From: Paracoccaceae bacterium
Lineage (GTDB): Bacteria; Pseudomonadota; Alphaproteobacteria; Rhodobacterales; Rhodobacteraceae
Assembly (NCBI GenBank): GCA_022843025.1
Contig: JALHOL010000006.1
Location: forward strand, 1 to 64,000
DNA: 64,000 bases
Direction of reading: 5' to 3'
The notes beneath the pieces were generated by a model. It saw only the letters and a program-made list of their open reading frames with translations. It was not told where the DNA came from and did no database searches. A program made the translations under genes and the position numbers. This document shows, one piece after another, positions 1-7,941 of the stretch (position 1 is the stretch's first letter; the number at the start of each line of letters is the position of its first letter).

Positions 1-72
1 CAGCTCTTGCGCCGAAGCAGCACCCGACAGAAGCGCAAGCGCAGCGGCGCTTGCCATAAACTTTGCTTTCAT
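1..72 (-). CDS. N-terminus of an exported protein, probably a sugar ABC transporter substrate-binding protein (runs off left edge)
   Basis: Only the first 24 codons are present. They read M-K-A-K-F-M-A-S and continue into an Ala/Leu-rich stretch ending A-A-S-A-Q-E-L, a typical cleavable signal peptide with an A-x-A site. The start is fixed by GGGAGG six bases upstream; the ATG five bases earlier hits a stop after two codons. The gene is divergent from a LacI-type regulator followed by a beta-glucosidase and glucokinase. In Rhodobacteraceae the gene in this position is usually the periplasmic binding protein of an alpha/beta-glucoside ABC transporter (aglE-like). That identity is inferred from context only, because the mature protein is outside the window. 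Confidence 0.6.
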   Translation of the reverse strand, partial: MKAKFMASAAALALLSGAASAQEL

Positions 73-133
73 TTCATCCTCCCGATTCCCCGCCCTCTGG
101 CGGGGCTTTAACCAACTGCGATCAGAATCACTC

Positions 134-147
134 CCAAACCGCTTTGG
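134..147. promoter_or_regulatory. Weak LacI-type operator candidate
   Basis: CCAAACCGCTTTGG has 5-bp inverted arms (CCAAA/TTTGG) around a central CG. It matches 8 of 12 positions of the perfect palindrome at 238-249. It lies between the divergent transporter and regulator genes, 62 bases from the transporter start. Confidence 0.35.
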
Positions 148-237
148 ATGGCGCACAGTTGCCGATCCCAATTCTCAAGTCAATTCAAAGCGCGTTGGTT
201 ACGGTCACATCGCTTGCTTTTCGCACTGATCCTCGGC

Positions 238-249
238 GAAAACGTTTTC
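238..249. promoter_or_regulatory. LacI-family operator candidate (perfect CG-centred palindrome)
   Basis: GAAAACGTTTTC is a perfect 12-bp palindrome with the central CG step typical of LacI-family operators. It lies in the divergent intergenic region, 87 bases upstream of the ATG of the LacI-type regulator and 166 bases from the exported protein start. A TTGACA hexamer follows at 275-280. It is the best candidate for autoregulation and control of the sugar genes. Confidence 0.6.
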
Positions 250-308
250 TCAAAGGCTCTGTTAATCTTTGACCTTGACAGACGGCTTGTCTAACCTGTC
301 CCCGAATT

Positions 309-320
309 GAAACCGTTTTG
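309..320. promoter_or_regulatory. LacI-type operator candidate next to the regulator start
   Basis: GAAACCGTTTTG matches 10 of 12 bases of the palindrome at 238-249 and shares its central CG. It ends 15 bases before the regulator ATG, a place where bound repressor would block transcription or early elongation. This fits negative autoregulation. Confidence 0.45.
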
Positions 321-335
321 GATGCGCGCGCTGCC

Positions 336-1379
336 ATGAATCTCAAGGAACTGGCCACGAAACTGGGCCTCTCGCCCACGACCGTCAGCCGCGCACTCAA
401 CGGCTACCCCGAGGTGAACGAATCCACCCGCGAACGCGTCATGGCCGCGGCGAAGCGCCACAACTATCGCCCCAACACCCGCGCCATCCGGCTGGCCACT
501 GGCCGCGCACTGGCCGTGGGCCATGTGATCCCGCTTGCCACGCGGCATGAAATCGTCAACCCGATCTTTGCAGATTTCATCGCAGGCGCGGGCGAAACCT
601 ATTCCCGCAACGGCTATGACATGATCATGTCCGTCGTCCCGGACGAGGCTGAAGAACAGGCCTACCGTGATCTCAAATCCCGCGGCACGGCGGACGGCGT
701 CATCCTGCATGCCCCCCGCATGAACGATCCGCGCATCCCCCTGCTGCACGAAATCGGCATCCCCTTTCTTGTGCATGGCCGCGCCACAGGAACCGAACTT
801 CCCTATTCCTGGGTCGACGTGAACAACCGCCGCGCCTTTCAGCGCGCCACCGAATTCCTGCTTGATCTGGGTCATATCCGCATCGGCCTTGTGAACGGCC
901 TCGAATTCATGGATTTCGCCATCCGCCGTCGCACCGGTTACACCGATGCCCTCGCCGCGCGTAATCTTCCCCTCGACGCAACCCTCATGTCTTCGGATGA
1001 GATGACCGAAGTCTCGGGCTACCGCGCCGCCTCTGCCATGCTGGACCTGCCCGCGCCGCCCACCGCCTTTCTCGTCGCCTCCATGATCTCGGGCATGGGC
1101 GTGCGCCGCGCGATCGAAGAACGCGGCCTGAAGATGGGCCGCGACATATCCGTGATCATTCATGACGACGATCTGTCGTACATGAAGAACGGCGGCGACG
1201 TGCCGATCTTCACCGCCACCCGGTCCTCGGTCCGCGATGCCGGCCGGATCGCCGCCGAAATGCTGCTGGGCATCATCGCCAATCCCGGCGGCGGCCCCGA
1301 ACATCGCCTGCTCGAGGCGGAATTGATCATCGGTCAGTCCACAGGACCGGCCCCCCGCCCTGCTTCCTACAAGGTCTGA
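336..1379 (+). CDS. LacI-family transcriptional regulator of sugar utilisation (AglR-like)
   Basis: 347 aa. The protein starts M-N-L-K-E-L-A with a LacI helix-turn-helix (LGLSPTTVSRALNGYPEV, residues about 11-28) and the hinge helix region. A periplasmic-binding-protein-like sugar-sensing domain fills residues about 60-340. A TTG 18 bases upstream extends the frame, but family members start at MNLKELA, so the ATG is preferred although its ribosome site is weak. It is followed after three bases by a GH1 beta-glucosidase and then glucokinase, and is divergent from an exported protein. It probably represses these genes in the absence of a glucoside through the CG-centred palindromes in the upstream region. 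The effector sugar cannot be read from the sequence. Confidence 0.85.
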   Translation: MNLKELATKLGLSPTTVSRALNGYPEVNESTRERVMAAAKRHNYRPNTRAIRLATGRALAVGHVIPLATRHEIVNPIFADFIAGAGETYSRNGYDMIMSVVPDEAEEQAYRDLKSRGTADGVILHAPRMNDPRIPLLHEIGIPFLVHGRATGTELPYSWVDVNNRRAFQRATEFLLDLGHIRIGLVNGLEFMDFAIRRRTGYTDALAARNLPLDATLMSSDEMTEVSGYRAASAMLDLPAPPTAFLVASMISGMGVRRAIEERGLKMGRDISVIIHDDDLSYMKNGGDVPIFTATRSSVRDAGRIAAEMLLGIIANPGGGPEHRLLEAELIIGQSTGPAPRPASYKV

Positions 1380-1382
1380 CCC

Positions 1383-2702
1383 ATGTCGCTCTCCCGTTTC
1401 GATTTTCCGGAAGGTTTCCTGTTCGGAGCCGCCACCGCCGCCTATCAGATAGAAGGATCGGGCTTTGGCGGCTGCGGCCCCTGCCATTGGGATACCTTCG
1501 CCGCCACTCCGGGCAATGTGAAACGCGCCGAAGACGGCGGCACCGCCTGCGACCACTTCCACAACTGGCCGGCTGATCTCGATCTGCTGCGCGCGGCCAA
1601 TATGGATGCCTACCGCTTCTCCACATCCTGGGCGCGGGTCATGCCAGATGGCGTGACCGTCAATCCCGAAGGCATCGCCTTTTATGATCGGCTGGTCGAT
1701 GGAATGCTCGAACGCGGCCTGAAACCCTTTCAGACGCTCTATCATTGGGAACTGCCCTCGGCTCTGGCTGACAAGGGCGGTTGGACCAACCGCGACACCC
1801 CCCACCGCTTTGCCGATTTCGCGGAAACTATCACCCGCACGCTGGGCGACCGTGTCGCCTCCATCGCCACGATCAACGAGCCCTGGTGCGTGGCGTGGCT
1901 GTCGCATTTCATCGGCGCACATGCCCCGGGCCTGCGCGACATCCGCGCCGCCGCCCGCGCCATGCACCATATCTGCCTCGCCCATGGCCTCGCCGTGGAC
2001 CGCCTGCGCAGCATGGGCCAGCCGAACCTTGGCATCGTGCTGAACTTCGATTTCTGCCAACCTGCCTCTGACAGCGCCGAAGACATTCGTGCCTCTGCCC
2101 GCGCCGATGGCATCTTCAACCGCTGGTACATCGAAGGCATCACCCGCCAGGCCTACCCCGAAATCGTGCTCGAAGGCCTCGCCCCCCATATGCCCGCCAA
2201 TTGGCAGGATGACATGGCGCTGATCGGCCAGCCGCTCGATTGGCTGGGGATCAACTACTACACCCGCCACATTCAGGCCGCCGCTCCCGGCACGCCCTGG
2301 CCGTCAATCCGTGAAATCCCCGGCCCCCTGCCCAAAACCCAGATGGGATGGGAGATTTATCCCGACGGCCTGCACCATTTCCTCACCCGCATGGCGCGCG
2401 AATACGTGGGCGACCTGCCGCTTTATGTCACCGAAAACGGCATGGCCAATCCCGACCTGCCCGATCTGCCCGATCAGGTCCGCGAAGATTTCCTCTTCGC
2501 CCATCTTGCCGCCACCAAACGCGCCATTGCCGATGGGGCCAACGTCAAGGGCTTCTTCTACTGGTCGCTTCTGGACAATTACGAATGGGCCGAAGGCTAT
2601 GAAAAACGCTTCGGTCTCGTGCATGTCGACTTCGCCACCTTGAAGCGCACCCCGAAAACCTCCTATCACGCCCTCGCCCGCGCATTGGCGCGGAACGACT
2701 GA
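1383..2702 (+). CDS. GH1 family beta-glucosidase
   Basis: 439 aa, full length for glycoside hydrolase family 1, cytoplasmic (no signal peptide). It hydrolyses beta-glucosides or related beta-glycosides to glucose. The retaining-enzyme signatures are present: acid/base Glu166 in TINEP and nucleophile Glu351 in YVTENG. The N-terminal FPEGFLFGAATAAYQIEG block and the C-terminal NYEWAEGY motif are also typical. It starts three bases after the regulator stop and is followed 14 bases later by glucokinase, giving a coherent route from imported glucoside to glucose to glucose-6-phosphate. Exact substrate preference is not determinable; GH1 enzymes also include beta-galactosidases. Confidence 0.93.
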   Translation: MSLSRFDFPEGFLFGAATAAYQIEGSGFGGCGPCHWDTFAATPGNVKRAEDGGTACDHFHNWPADLDLLRAANMDAYRFSTSWARVMPDGVTVNPEGIAFYDRLVDGMLERGLKPFQTLYHWELPSALADKGGWTNRDTPHRFADFAETITRTLGDRVASIATINEPWCVAWLSHFIGAHAPGLRDIRAAARAMHHICLAHGLAVDRLRSMGQPNLGIVLNFDFCQPASDSAEDIRASARADGIFNRWYIEGITRQAYPEIVLEGLAPHMPANWQDDMALIGQPLDWLGINYYTRHIQAAAPGTPWPSIREIPGPLPKTQMGWEIYPDGLHHFLTRMAREYVGDLPLYVTENGMANPDLPDLPDQVREDFLFAHLAATKRAIADGANVKGFFYWSLLDNYEWAEGYEKRFGLVHVDFATLKRTPKTSYHALARALARND

Positions 2703-2716
2703 TCGGAGCGCCCACC

Positions 2717-3694
2717 ATGTCCCTCGTCCTCCTCGCCGATATCGGCGGCACGAATACCCGGGTCGCACTGGCCGATGGCACCATGGTGCGCCCCGCCAGC
2801 ATCGCGCGCTTCTCCAACGCCGAATACAAGGCCCGCGGTCAGGACATCGCCCATATCCTGTGCGACTACCTCGCCACCACCGGGGCAAGCCCTGATGGCG
2901 TCTGCGTCGCCGCCGCAGGCCCCGTGCAGGACGGCACCGCCACCATGACCAATCTCGATTGGGTGATGGATGGCGCCAAACTTACCGCCGCCACCGGCGC
3001 GCGTCGCGTGGCCATCCTGAACGACCTTCAAGCACAGGGCCACGCCTTGGGCCACATCGCCCCGGCCAACTTGCGCCCCGTCATCCCCGGCCCTGCCCAT
3101 CCCGGCGCTCCCATGCTGGTGGTTGGCCTCGGCACCGGCGTCAACGCCGCCCCCGTCCACGGTCAGGGCGCCTCGCGCGTTGTGCCGCCTTCGGAATGCG
3201 GCCATGTCAACATGCCCGTCCGCAACGCAGAAGACCTGCGCCTGCTGCAATTCATCGAATCCCGCCTCACCGCGCAGGGCGAGGTTCCCCATTGCGGCGT
3301 GGAAGAGGTGCTTGCCGGTCGCGGCCTTGCCAACCTGCACGCCTTCGCGGCGGTCGAGGCTGGCCAGCCGTCCGAGAAATCCTCAGCCGAGGTTCTCACC
3401 GCCCTCGCCGCAGGCGAACCCACCGCCACCCATGCCGCCCGGCTCTATACCCATATCCTCGCACAGGTGCTGGCCGATCTGGCACTGATCCACCTGCCCT
3501 ATGGCGGCATCTTCCTCATTGGCGGCATGTCCCGCGCCATGACCCCACATTTCCCCCGCTTTGGCCTTGCGGAAACCTTCCGCGAAGCCCGCCGCGTGGA
3601 CCTGCTGCAAAAGGATTTCTCGGTCACCGTCGTCGAAGACGATTTTGCCGCCCTCACTGGCTGCGCGGCCTTCCTGCAAGCCACCACCGCCTAA
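2717..3694 (+). CDS. glk: Glucokinase
   Basis: 325 aa. It phosphorylates glucose with ATP to glucose-6-phosphate. The ATP-binding ADIGGTNTRVAL motif is at residues about 7-18, the sugar-binding LNDLQAQGHAL block near 100 and the second phosphate motif VVGLGTGVNA near 135; FLIGGMS occurs near the C-terminus. This is the proteobacterial glucokinase family (PF02685) rather than a ROK kinase, as no ROK zinc motif is visible. It is last in the regulator - beta-glucosidase - glucokinase operon. The next gene is convergent and starts its coding 12 bases beyond the stop. Confidence 0.93.
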   Translation: MSLVLLADIGGTNTRVALADGTMVRPASIARFSNAEYKARGQDIAHILCDYLATTGASPDGVCVAAAGPVQDGTATMTNLDWVMDGAKLTAATGARRVAILNDLQAQGHALGHIAPANLRPVIPGPAHPGAPMLVVGLGTGVNAAPVHGQGASRVVPPSECGHVNMPVRNAEDLRLLQFIESRLTAQGEVPHCGVEEVLAGRGLANLHAFAAVEAGQPSEKSSAEVLTALAAGEPTATHAARLYTHILAQVLADLALIHLPYGGIFLIGGMSRAMTPHFPRFGLAETFREARRVDLLQKDFSVTVVEDDFAALTGCAAFLQATTA

Positions 3695-3706
3695 GGCAGA
3701 TCGCCC

Positions 3707-4369
3707 CTACCCCGGCAGCCGCTCTTTCAGGAACTGCAAGGTCACGCCCAGCCCATCGGGCGCGATCCCATGCCCCGTGCCTTCCATGACATGGCCAAAA
3801 GTGTCGAACCCCGCCGCGACCAGCGCATCCCCCGCCAGCCCCATATCGGCAAAGGGCACCACCGGATCCTGATCGCCATGCACCAGCAGGACAGGCGGCT
3901 TCACCACGGCTTCCGCCGCCAACCGCTCCGGCACCAGCAACCGTCCGGAAATCGCCACCACCCCGGCAATCGCCTTATCGCGCCGCGGGGCCACATGCAG
4001 GCTCATCATCGCCCCTTGCGAAAACCCTACCAGGGCCAGCGCCTCGGGCGTCAGCCCCTCTTCGGCCAGCCGCGCATCAAGGAATGCGTTGAACAGCGTC
4101 ACCGATGCTGCCATCCCCTCGCGTGCCGCCTCTTCGGATGATCCGTCCAGCCACGGGATAGGAAACCACTGGAACCCAAAGGGATTGCCGACACAGGGCT
4201 GCGGTGCGTCGGGGGCCAGAAACACCGCCCCCGGCAGATGCGGCGCCAGCACATCTCCGATGCTCAGCAGATCGCCGCCATCCGCCCCATAGCCATGAAC
4301 GAACACCACCATGGATGTGGCCCGCCCGCCCGCTGCCGCCTTCCGCTTGAATTTCAGCCCATCACTCAC
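3707..4369 (-). CDS. Phospholipase/carboxylesterase-type alpha/beta hydrolase
   Basis: 220 aa. The alpha/beta-hydrolase fold is marked by HGYGADGGDL near the N-terminus (oxyanion region), nucleophile elbow GFSQG, an Asp in HGDQDPVVPF and His in GTGHGI, together the Ser-Asp-His triad. It resembles the cytosolic carboxylesterase / acyl-protein-thioesterase-like family (PF02230). Substrate is unknown. The start is the GTG at 4369, which overlaps the stop of the upstream glycosylase by four bases (GTGA); a longer frame upstream lies inside that gene and has no family character. The pair is translationally coupled. Confidence 0.85.
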   Translation of the reverse strand: MSDGLKFKRKAAAGGRATSMVVFVHGYGADGGDLLSIGDVLAPHLPGAVFLAPDAPQPCVGNPFGFQWFPIPWLDGSSEEAAREGMAASVTLFNAFLDARLAEEGLTPEALALVGFSQGAMMSLHVAPRRDKAIAGVVAISGRLLVPERLAAEAVVKPPVLLVHGDQDPVVPFADMGLAGDALVAAGFDTFGHVMEGTGHGIAPDGLGVTLQFLKERLPG

Positions 4370-4998
4370 CGGATGCCCTCCCGTTCCTTTGCCACCCGGT
4401 AGTAGGCCCAGAGCAGCCGCGCCGCAACCGCCCGCCACGGCGACCAGTCTTCTGCCATCGCCCGCATCGCCCGCTCCGATGGCCGTGCCTCCAGCCCGAA
4501 CAGCACCTTTGCCGCTTCCTGCAAGGCCAGATCGCCGGGGGCGAACACATCCGCCCGCCCCAGCGCGAACATCGCATAGATCTCCGCCGTCCAGCGCCCG
4601 ATCCCCGGCACAGCCGTCAGCACCGCCACCACCTCGTCATCGGGCACATCGTGCAGCGCCGCAAAGTCGATCCCCGCCGCGGCCAGCGCCTGCCCATACC
4701 GCGCCTTCTGCCGTGACAGCCCAACCGCACGCAACTCATCCGCCGTGGCCACCGCCATCCTTGCCGGATCGCACAGCCCCGCCGCCTCCATCCGCGCCCA
4801 GATCGCATTGGCCGAGGCGACAGATACCTGCTGGCTCACGATGGCCGACAAAAGCGCCCGAAACCCTGCCTCGCTCCGCCGCAGCGGCAAAGGCCCGGTC
4901 AAGGCCAGCGCCCCGGCAAACCGTTCCTCCCGCGCGGCCAGCCAGCTCGCACCCTCTGCCACACAGGCCTCGGTCAGAATGATCCGCCCCACCCCCAT
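4366..4998 (-). CDS. DNA-3-methyladenine glycosylase II (AlkA-type HhH-GPD enzyme)
   Basis: 210 aa. It excises alkylated purines to start base-excision repair. The helix-hairpin-helix/GPD core is clear: LTAVPGIGRWTAEIYA at about 128-142 followed by catalytic Asp156 in FAPGDLAL. The AlkA-type motif SAIVSQQVS is at about 51-59. It lacks the extra N-terminal domain of E. coli AlkA, as many alphaproteobacterial versions do. The start is the ATG five bases after GGAGGG; one codon upstream is another ATG with poor spacing. It overlaps the esterase start by four bases. Confidence 0.88.
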   Translation of the reverse strand: MGVGRIILTEACVAEGASWLAAREERFAGALALTGPLPLRRSEAGFRALLSAIVSQQVSVASANAIWARMEAAGLCDPARMAVATADELRAVGLSRQKARYGQALAAAGIDFAALHDVPDDEVVAVLTAVPGIGRWTAEIYAMFALGRADVFAPGDLALQEAAKVLFGLEARPSERAMRAMAEDWSPWRAVAARLLWAYYRVAKEREGIR

Positions 4999-5023
4999 CA
5001 TATCCCTCCAGACCTTGCCCATT

Positions 5024-5042
5024 CACCTTGGCCCAAATACCC
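5024..5042 (-). repeat. Short copy of an intergenic repeat (GGGTATTTGGGCCAAG core)
   Basis: Read on the minus strand, the 16-base core GGGTATTTGGGCCAAG is identical to the core within 9580-9599. Both copies sit 5' of minus-strand genes (the glycosylase here, cimA there). From memory, this core is common between genes in Rhodobacteraceae. This copy lacks the three hairpins of the fuller one. Confidence 0.6.
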
Positions 5043-5184
5043 AATCCTGCGCCACCCCCAAGACCGCCCGCCGAAGATAGGCGCAAAGGGCCGACGCGGG
5101 ATCCCGGTCCCGCGCCACGCCACATATTCCCCCGCGTGTATTTGTCCCTTGCCCCCGCCGTGCCAAAGTTTAACCCTTCGCCCC

Positions 5185-6405
5185 ATGACCGACCTCGCCG
5201 CCCCCACCGACACCCGCGCCCGCCGCAATGTCCTCGTGCTCGTCGCCGCCCAGGCGATCCTTGGCGCGCAGATGCCGATGATCTTCACGATCGCGGGTCT
5301 CGCCGGGCAAAGCCTCGCGCCCAATATCTGCTGGGCCACCCTGCCCATCACCGCCGCCGTCATCGGCTCCATGCTCACCGCCACGCCCATCTCGGCCTTC
5401 ATGCAGCGCTACGGCCGCAGCGCGGGCTTTGCCATCGGCGCGCTTGGGGGCGGCATCGGCGGGCTTCTCGGCGCCTACGCGCTCTCCACCTCGAACTTCG
5501 TGCTCTTCGTCATCGCGGCCCTGTTCACCGGCGTCTACATGTCGGCCCAAGGCTTCTACCGCTTTGCCGCCGCTGACACCGCCTCAGAAAGCTATCGCCC
5601 CAAGGCCATCTCGCTCGTCATGGCAGGCGGGCTCCTGTCCGCCGTCATCGGCCCGCAACTGGTAAAGCTGACCGCCGAATCCATGGCTGTCCCCTTCCTC
5701 GGCACCTATGTCGCCGTGCTGGTCCTGAACGTGATCGGCGTCTTTCTCTTCACCCTGCTGGATATCCCCAAACCGAAACCCGCCGTCGCGGGCGCATCGC
5801 AGGGGCGCAGCCGCGCGCAGCTGATCCGCACGCCCGCCATTGCGGTGGCGATGATCTGCGCCACTGTCTCTTATGCGCTGATGAACCTCGTGATGACCTC
5901 ATCCCCGCTGGCCGTCGTCGGCTGCGGCTTCACGGCGGGCAATGCCGCCGATGTCGTCACCGCCCATGTCCTTGCCATGTATGCGCCCAGCTTTTTCACC
6001 GGCCATCTGATCGCCCGCTTCGGCGCGGAAAAGATCGTCGCCATTGGCCTTGTGATCCTCGCCGCCGCCGGGGCCGTGGCCATCGCCGGGGTGGACCTCG
6101 CCAATTTCTTCGTGGCGCTAGCCCTTCTTGGGGTCGGCTGGAATTTCGGCTTCATCGGGGCCACGACCATGCTCACCGCCCACCCCTCGCCCGAAGAAAA
6201 GGGTCGCCTTCAGGGGCTGAATGATCTTGTGGTCTTCGGCGGCGTGACCGTCGCCTCTTTCTCGTCCGGCGGGTTGATGAACTGCTCCGGCGGCTCGGTT
6301 CAGGCGGGTTGGCAGGCGGTCAATTTCGCCATGCTGCCCTTCCTTGTGCTGGCCGGTGGCGCGCTGATCTGGCTCGCCCTGCGCCCCAGCGACAGTCGCG
6401 CCTGA
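5185..6405 (+). CDS. MFS transporter
   Basis: 406 aa, about 12 hydrophobic helices across the whole length, as expected for a major facilitator. The start at MTDLAAPTDTRARR is preferred over a longer frame from 5149, whose extra residues are not hydrophobic or conserved in look. The loop GRSAGFAIGALGGG after helix 2-3 and the second-half RFGAEKIVAIGLVI segment mark the two MFS halves. The substrate is unknown; no neighbour suggests one. It is transcribed alone, divergent from the glycosylase/esterase pair. Confidence 0.85.
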   Translation: MTDLAAPTDTRARRNVLVLVAAQAILGAQMPMIFTIAGLAGQSLAPNICWATLPITAAVIGSMLTATPISAFMQRYGRSAGFAIGALGGGIGGLLGAYALSTSNFVLFVIAALFTGVYMSAQGFYRFAAADTASESYRPKAISLVMAGGLLSAVIGPQLVKLTAESMAVPFLGTYVAVLVLNVIGVFLFTLLDIPKPKPAVAGASQGRSRAQLIRTPAIAVAMICATVSYALMNLVMTSSPLAVVGCGFTAGNAADVVTAHVLAMYAPSFFTGHLIARFGAEKIVAIGLVILAAAGAVAIAGVDLANFFVALALLGVGWNFGFIGATTMLTAHPSPEEKGRLQGLNDLVVFGGVTVASFSSGGLMNCSGGSVQAGWQAVNFAMLPFLVLAGGALIWLALRPSDSRA

Positions 6406-6424
6406 TCGCCACCACCTAGAAAGC

Positions 6425-6961
6425 TCAGGCCGCCAGCGACAGAAGCCGCGCCTCAGCCACGCTCAGCGCCGGGCGGCTGTCGCGCGACGCATTGCCCACG
6501 GCAACCTGCAACCCTTCGGCCACCAAGGCACAGGCTGCGGCCGTCTGAATCTCAAACCACATGTCGGCAGGCGGCGCATCTATCAGACGCAGGTCGGTGC
6601 CGTTGACCAGCGCACCCAGCGGGGCCAGCGCCTCTTCGACCCCGAAATAGGCCGCCAGCCGGTCACCCGCCACGACGATCATCTGATCCTCTGGCAACAA
6701 AAGCGGAGTCGCTTGCCGCCCCCAGCCCCGCGCCTCACCCGACACGCAAACGACCTTGGCCCCAACCCGCGCCACCATCCGCCGGTCTATGGCCGTCACA
6801 GCCACCGGCATTTCCCGGCAACAGCTCACGATATCTCCGGGTTTCAACTCTTCCACCGCGCGCCAACCGGTGGGTGTCATAAGGCGCGTTCCACGCAAAA
6901 AGCCCTTCGGCGACGCGACCACGTCTACATCGGCAGGAAGGATTGTCGAAACAATACTCAT
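6425..6961 (-). CDS. Hint-domain protein (Hint_2 type) lacking the nucleophilic Cys
   Basis: 178 aa. The block FLRGTRLMTPTGWRAVEELK followed by PGD (residues 21-43) is the start of a hedgehog/intein (Hint) fold. The later segment around EDQMIVVAGDRL and the C-terminal strands fit Hint_2 proteins abundant in Rhodobacteraceae. The residue that would be the splicing/cleaving Cys is Gly20, and no terminal His-Asn is seen, so self-processing is unlikely. No signal peptide or other domain is present. Function is unknown; such proteins are sometimes linked to secreted repeat proteins, but no partner lies nearby. Confidence 0.75.
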   Translation of the reverse strand: MSIVSTILPADVDVVASPKGFLRGTRLMTPTGWRAVEELKPGDIVSCCREMPVAVTAIDRRMVARVGAKVVCVSGEARGWGRQATPLLLPEDQMIVVAGDRLAAYFGVEEALAPLGALVNGTDLRLIDAPPADMWFEIQTAAACALVAEGLQVAVGNASRDSRPALSVAEARLLSLAA

Positions 6962-7161
6962 TATGTTTCCAAATCACCGCAAGCGGCCTATGGGCGGGGC
7001 AGGATTGACCCGTCTCCCGACAACATTGCCGGGCATCCATGTTCTGAAACGGACACAAATCAGGATTTTGTAGGGCAATTACCCAAAAAACGCGAAAACA
7101 TGCCGTGCTCCGATGCCCCGAACGGCCGCACGCCCTCTCTTGCTGGCCAGTCCCGCCGCCC

Positions 7162-7941
7162 TCAGGCGGCCCTGCCCCGCAGGCCAGCGCGCAAAAGCCC
7201 GAATCGCCGTGCGAATTCCGACAGTTGCACCTGCCCCTCTGCCACCCGCTGCGGCTCGGCCACCACCATCTTCAACAGGGGCGCGGCTTGCCACCCGGCC
7301 AGTGTCGCAGGCCGCACCGCCCGGGAAAGGCGACGCAGGCCCGCCCGCGCCGCTGCGATCCGGGCCAACCCTTCCTGCGCCAGCGCCGCCACAGCCTCAG
7401 GCCTGCCATCCAGCAACGGGATCCGTCCCCGCGCCTCTAGTTCCGGCACTGCGCGCAAGTACCCCGCAAGTCCCGCCGCCCAGCCAAAGGCCCGCAGCGC
7501 AGCCTCATCCCCGGCCCCTGCCCCCAGCGCGCGCCCGGCCAACCACATCAGCCCCGCCCCGGTGTCCTCCAGATAGGTCTCCAGCGCCGCCGCATCGGCA
7601 AAGGCATCGCGGTACACATCCCAGCGCCGCGCCACGATCAGTTGGTCCATCACCTCCACCGGCAAACCGGCATCGCCGATCAACCCGGCCAAAGGCGCCG
7701 CCACCTCATGCGCCCGCGCCGGACGTCCTGCCTCGGCCTCTGCCACCACATCACGCCACCATTGCAGCCGCATCTCGGCAATCATCGGCTCCGCCGTCAC
7801 CCAGGGCGCCCGCGCTACCTCCAGGTTGAACGCATAAAGCACCAAGAGCCGCCCCCGCGCGGCGACCGGTGCCGCCATCACGGCAGCAAAACGATCTGGA
7901 TCCCCCCGCGCCACAAGCGCCGCACAGGCATCCACACTCAT
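7162..7941 (-). CDS. Squalene/phytoene synthase-like protein (NDUFAF6-type)
   Basis: 259 aa. It has the fold markers of the squalene/phytoene synthase family, for example LYAFNLEVARAP and RLQWWRDVV near the N-terminus and LEDTGAGLMWLAGRAL in the middle. The two Asp-rich prenyl-diphosphate motifs (DxxxD) are not conserved. This matches the catalytically inactive group that includes mitochondrial complex I assembly factor NDUFAF6, so a carotenoid role is unlikely. The ATG overlaps the cimA stop by four bases (ATGA), so the two genes are co-translated. Confidence 0.8.
   Translation of the reverse strand: MSVDACAALVARGDPDRFAAVMAAPVAARGRLLVLYAFNLEVARAPWVTAEPMIAEMRLQWWRDVVAEAEAGRPARAHEVAAPLAGLIGDAGLPVEVMDQLIVARRWDVYRDAFADAAALETYLEDTGAGLMWLAGRALGAGAGDEAALRAFGWAAGLAGYLRAVPELEARGRIPLLDGRPEAVAALAQEGLARIAAARAGLRRLSRAVRPATLAGWQAAPLLKMVVAEPQRVAEGQVQLSEFARRFGLLRAGLRGRAA

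Noticed and set aside
291-2270. 659-codon open frame on the minus strand
   Set aside because: Antisense to the LacI regulator and the GH1 gene, both with clear motifs; low-complexity Gly/His/Ala composition typical of shadow frames in GC-rich DNA.
7162-7941. Carotenoid biosynthesis gene (phytoene synthase)
   Set aside because: Both Asp-rich catalytic motifs are missing and no crt genes are nearby.
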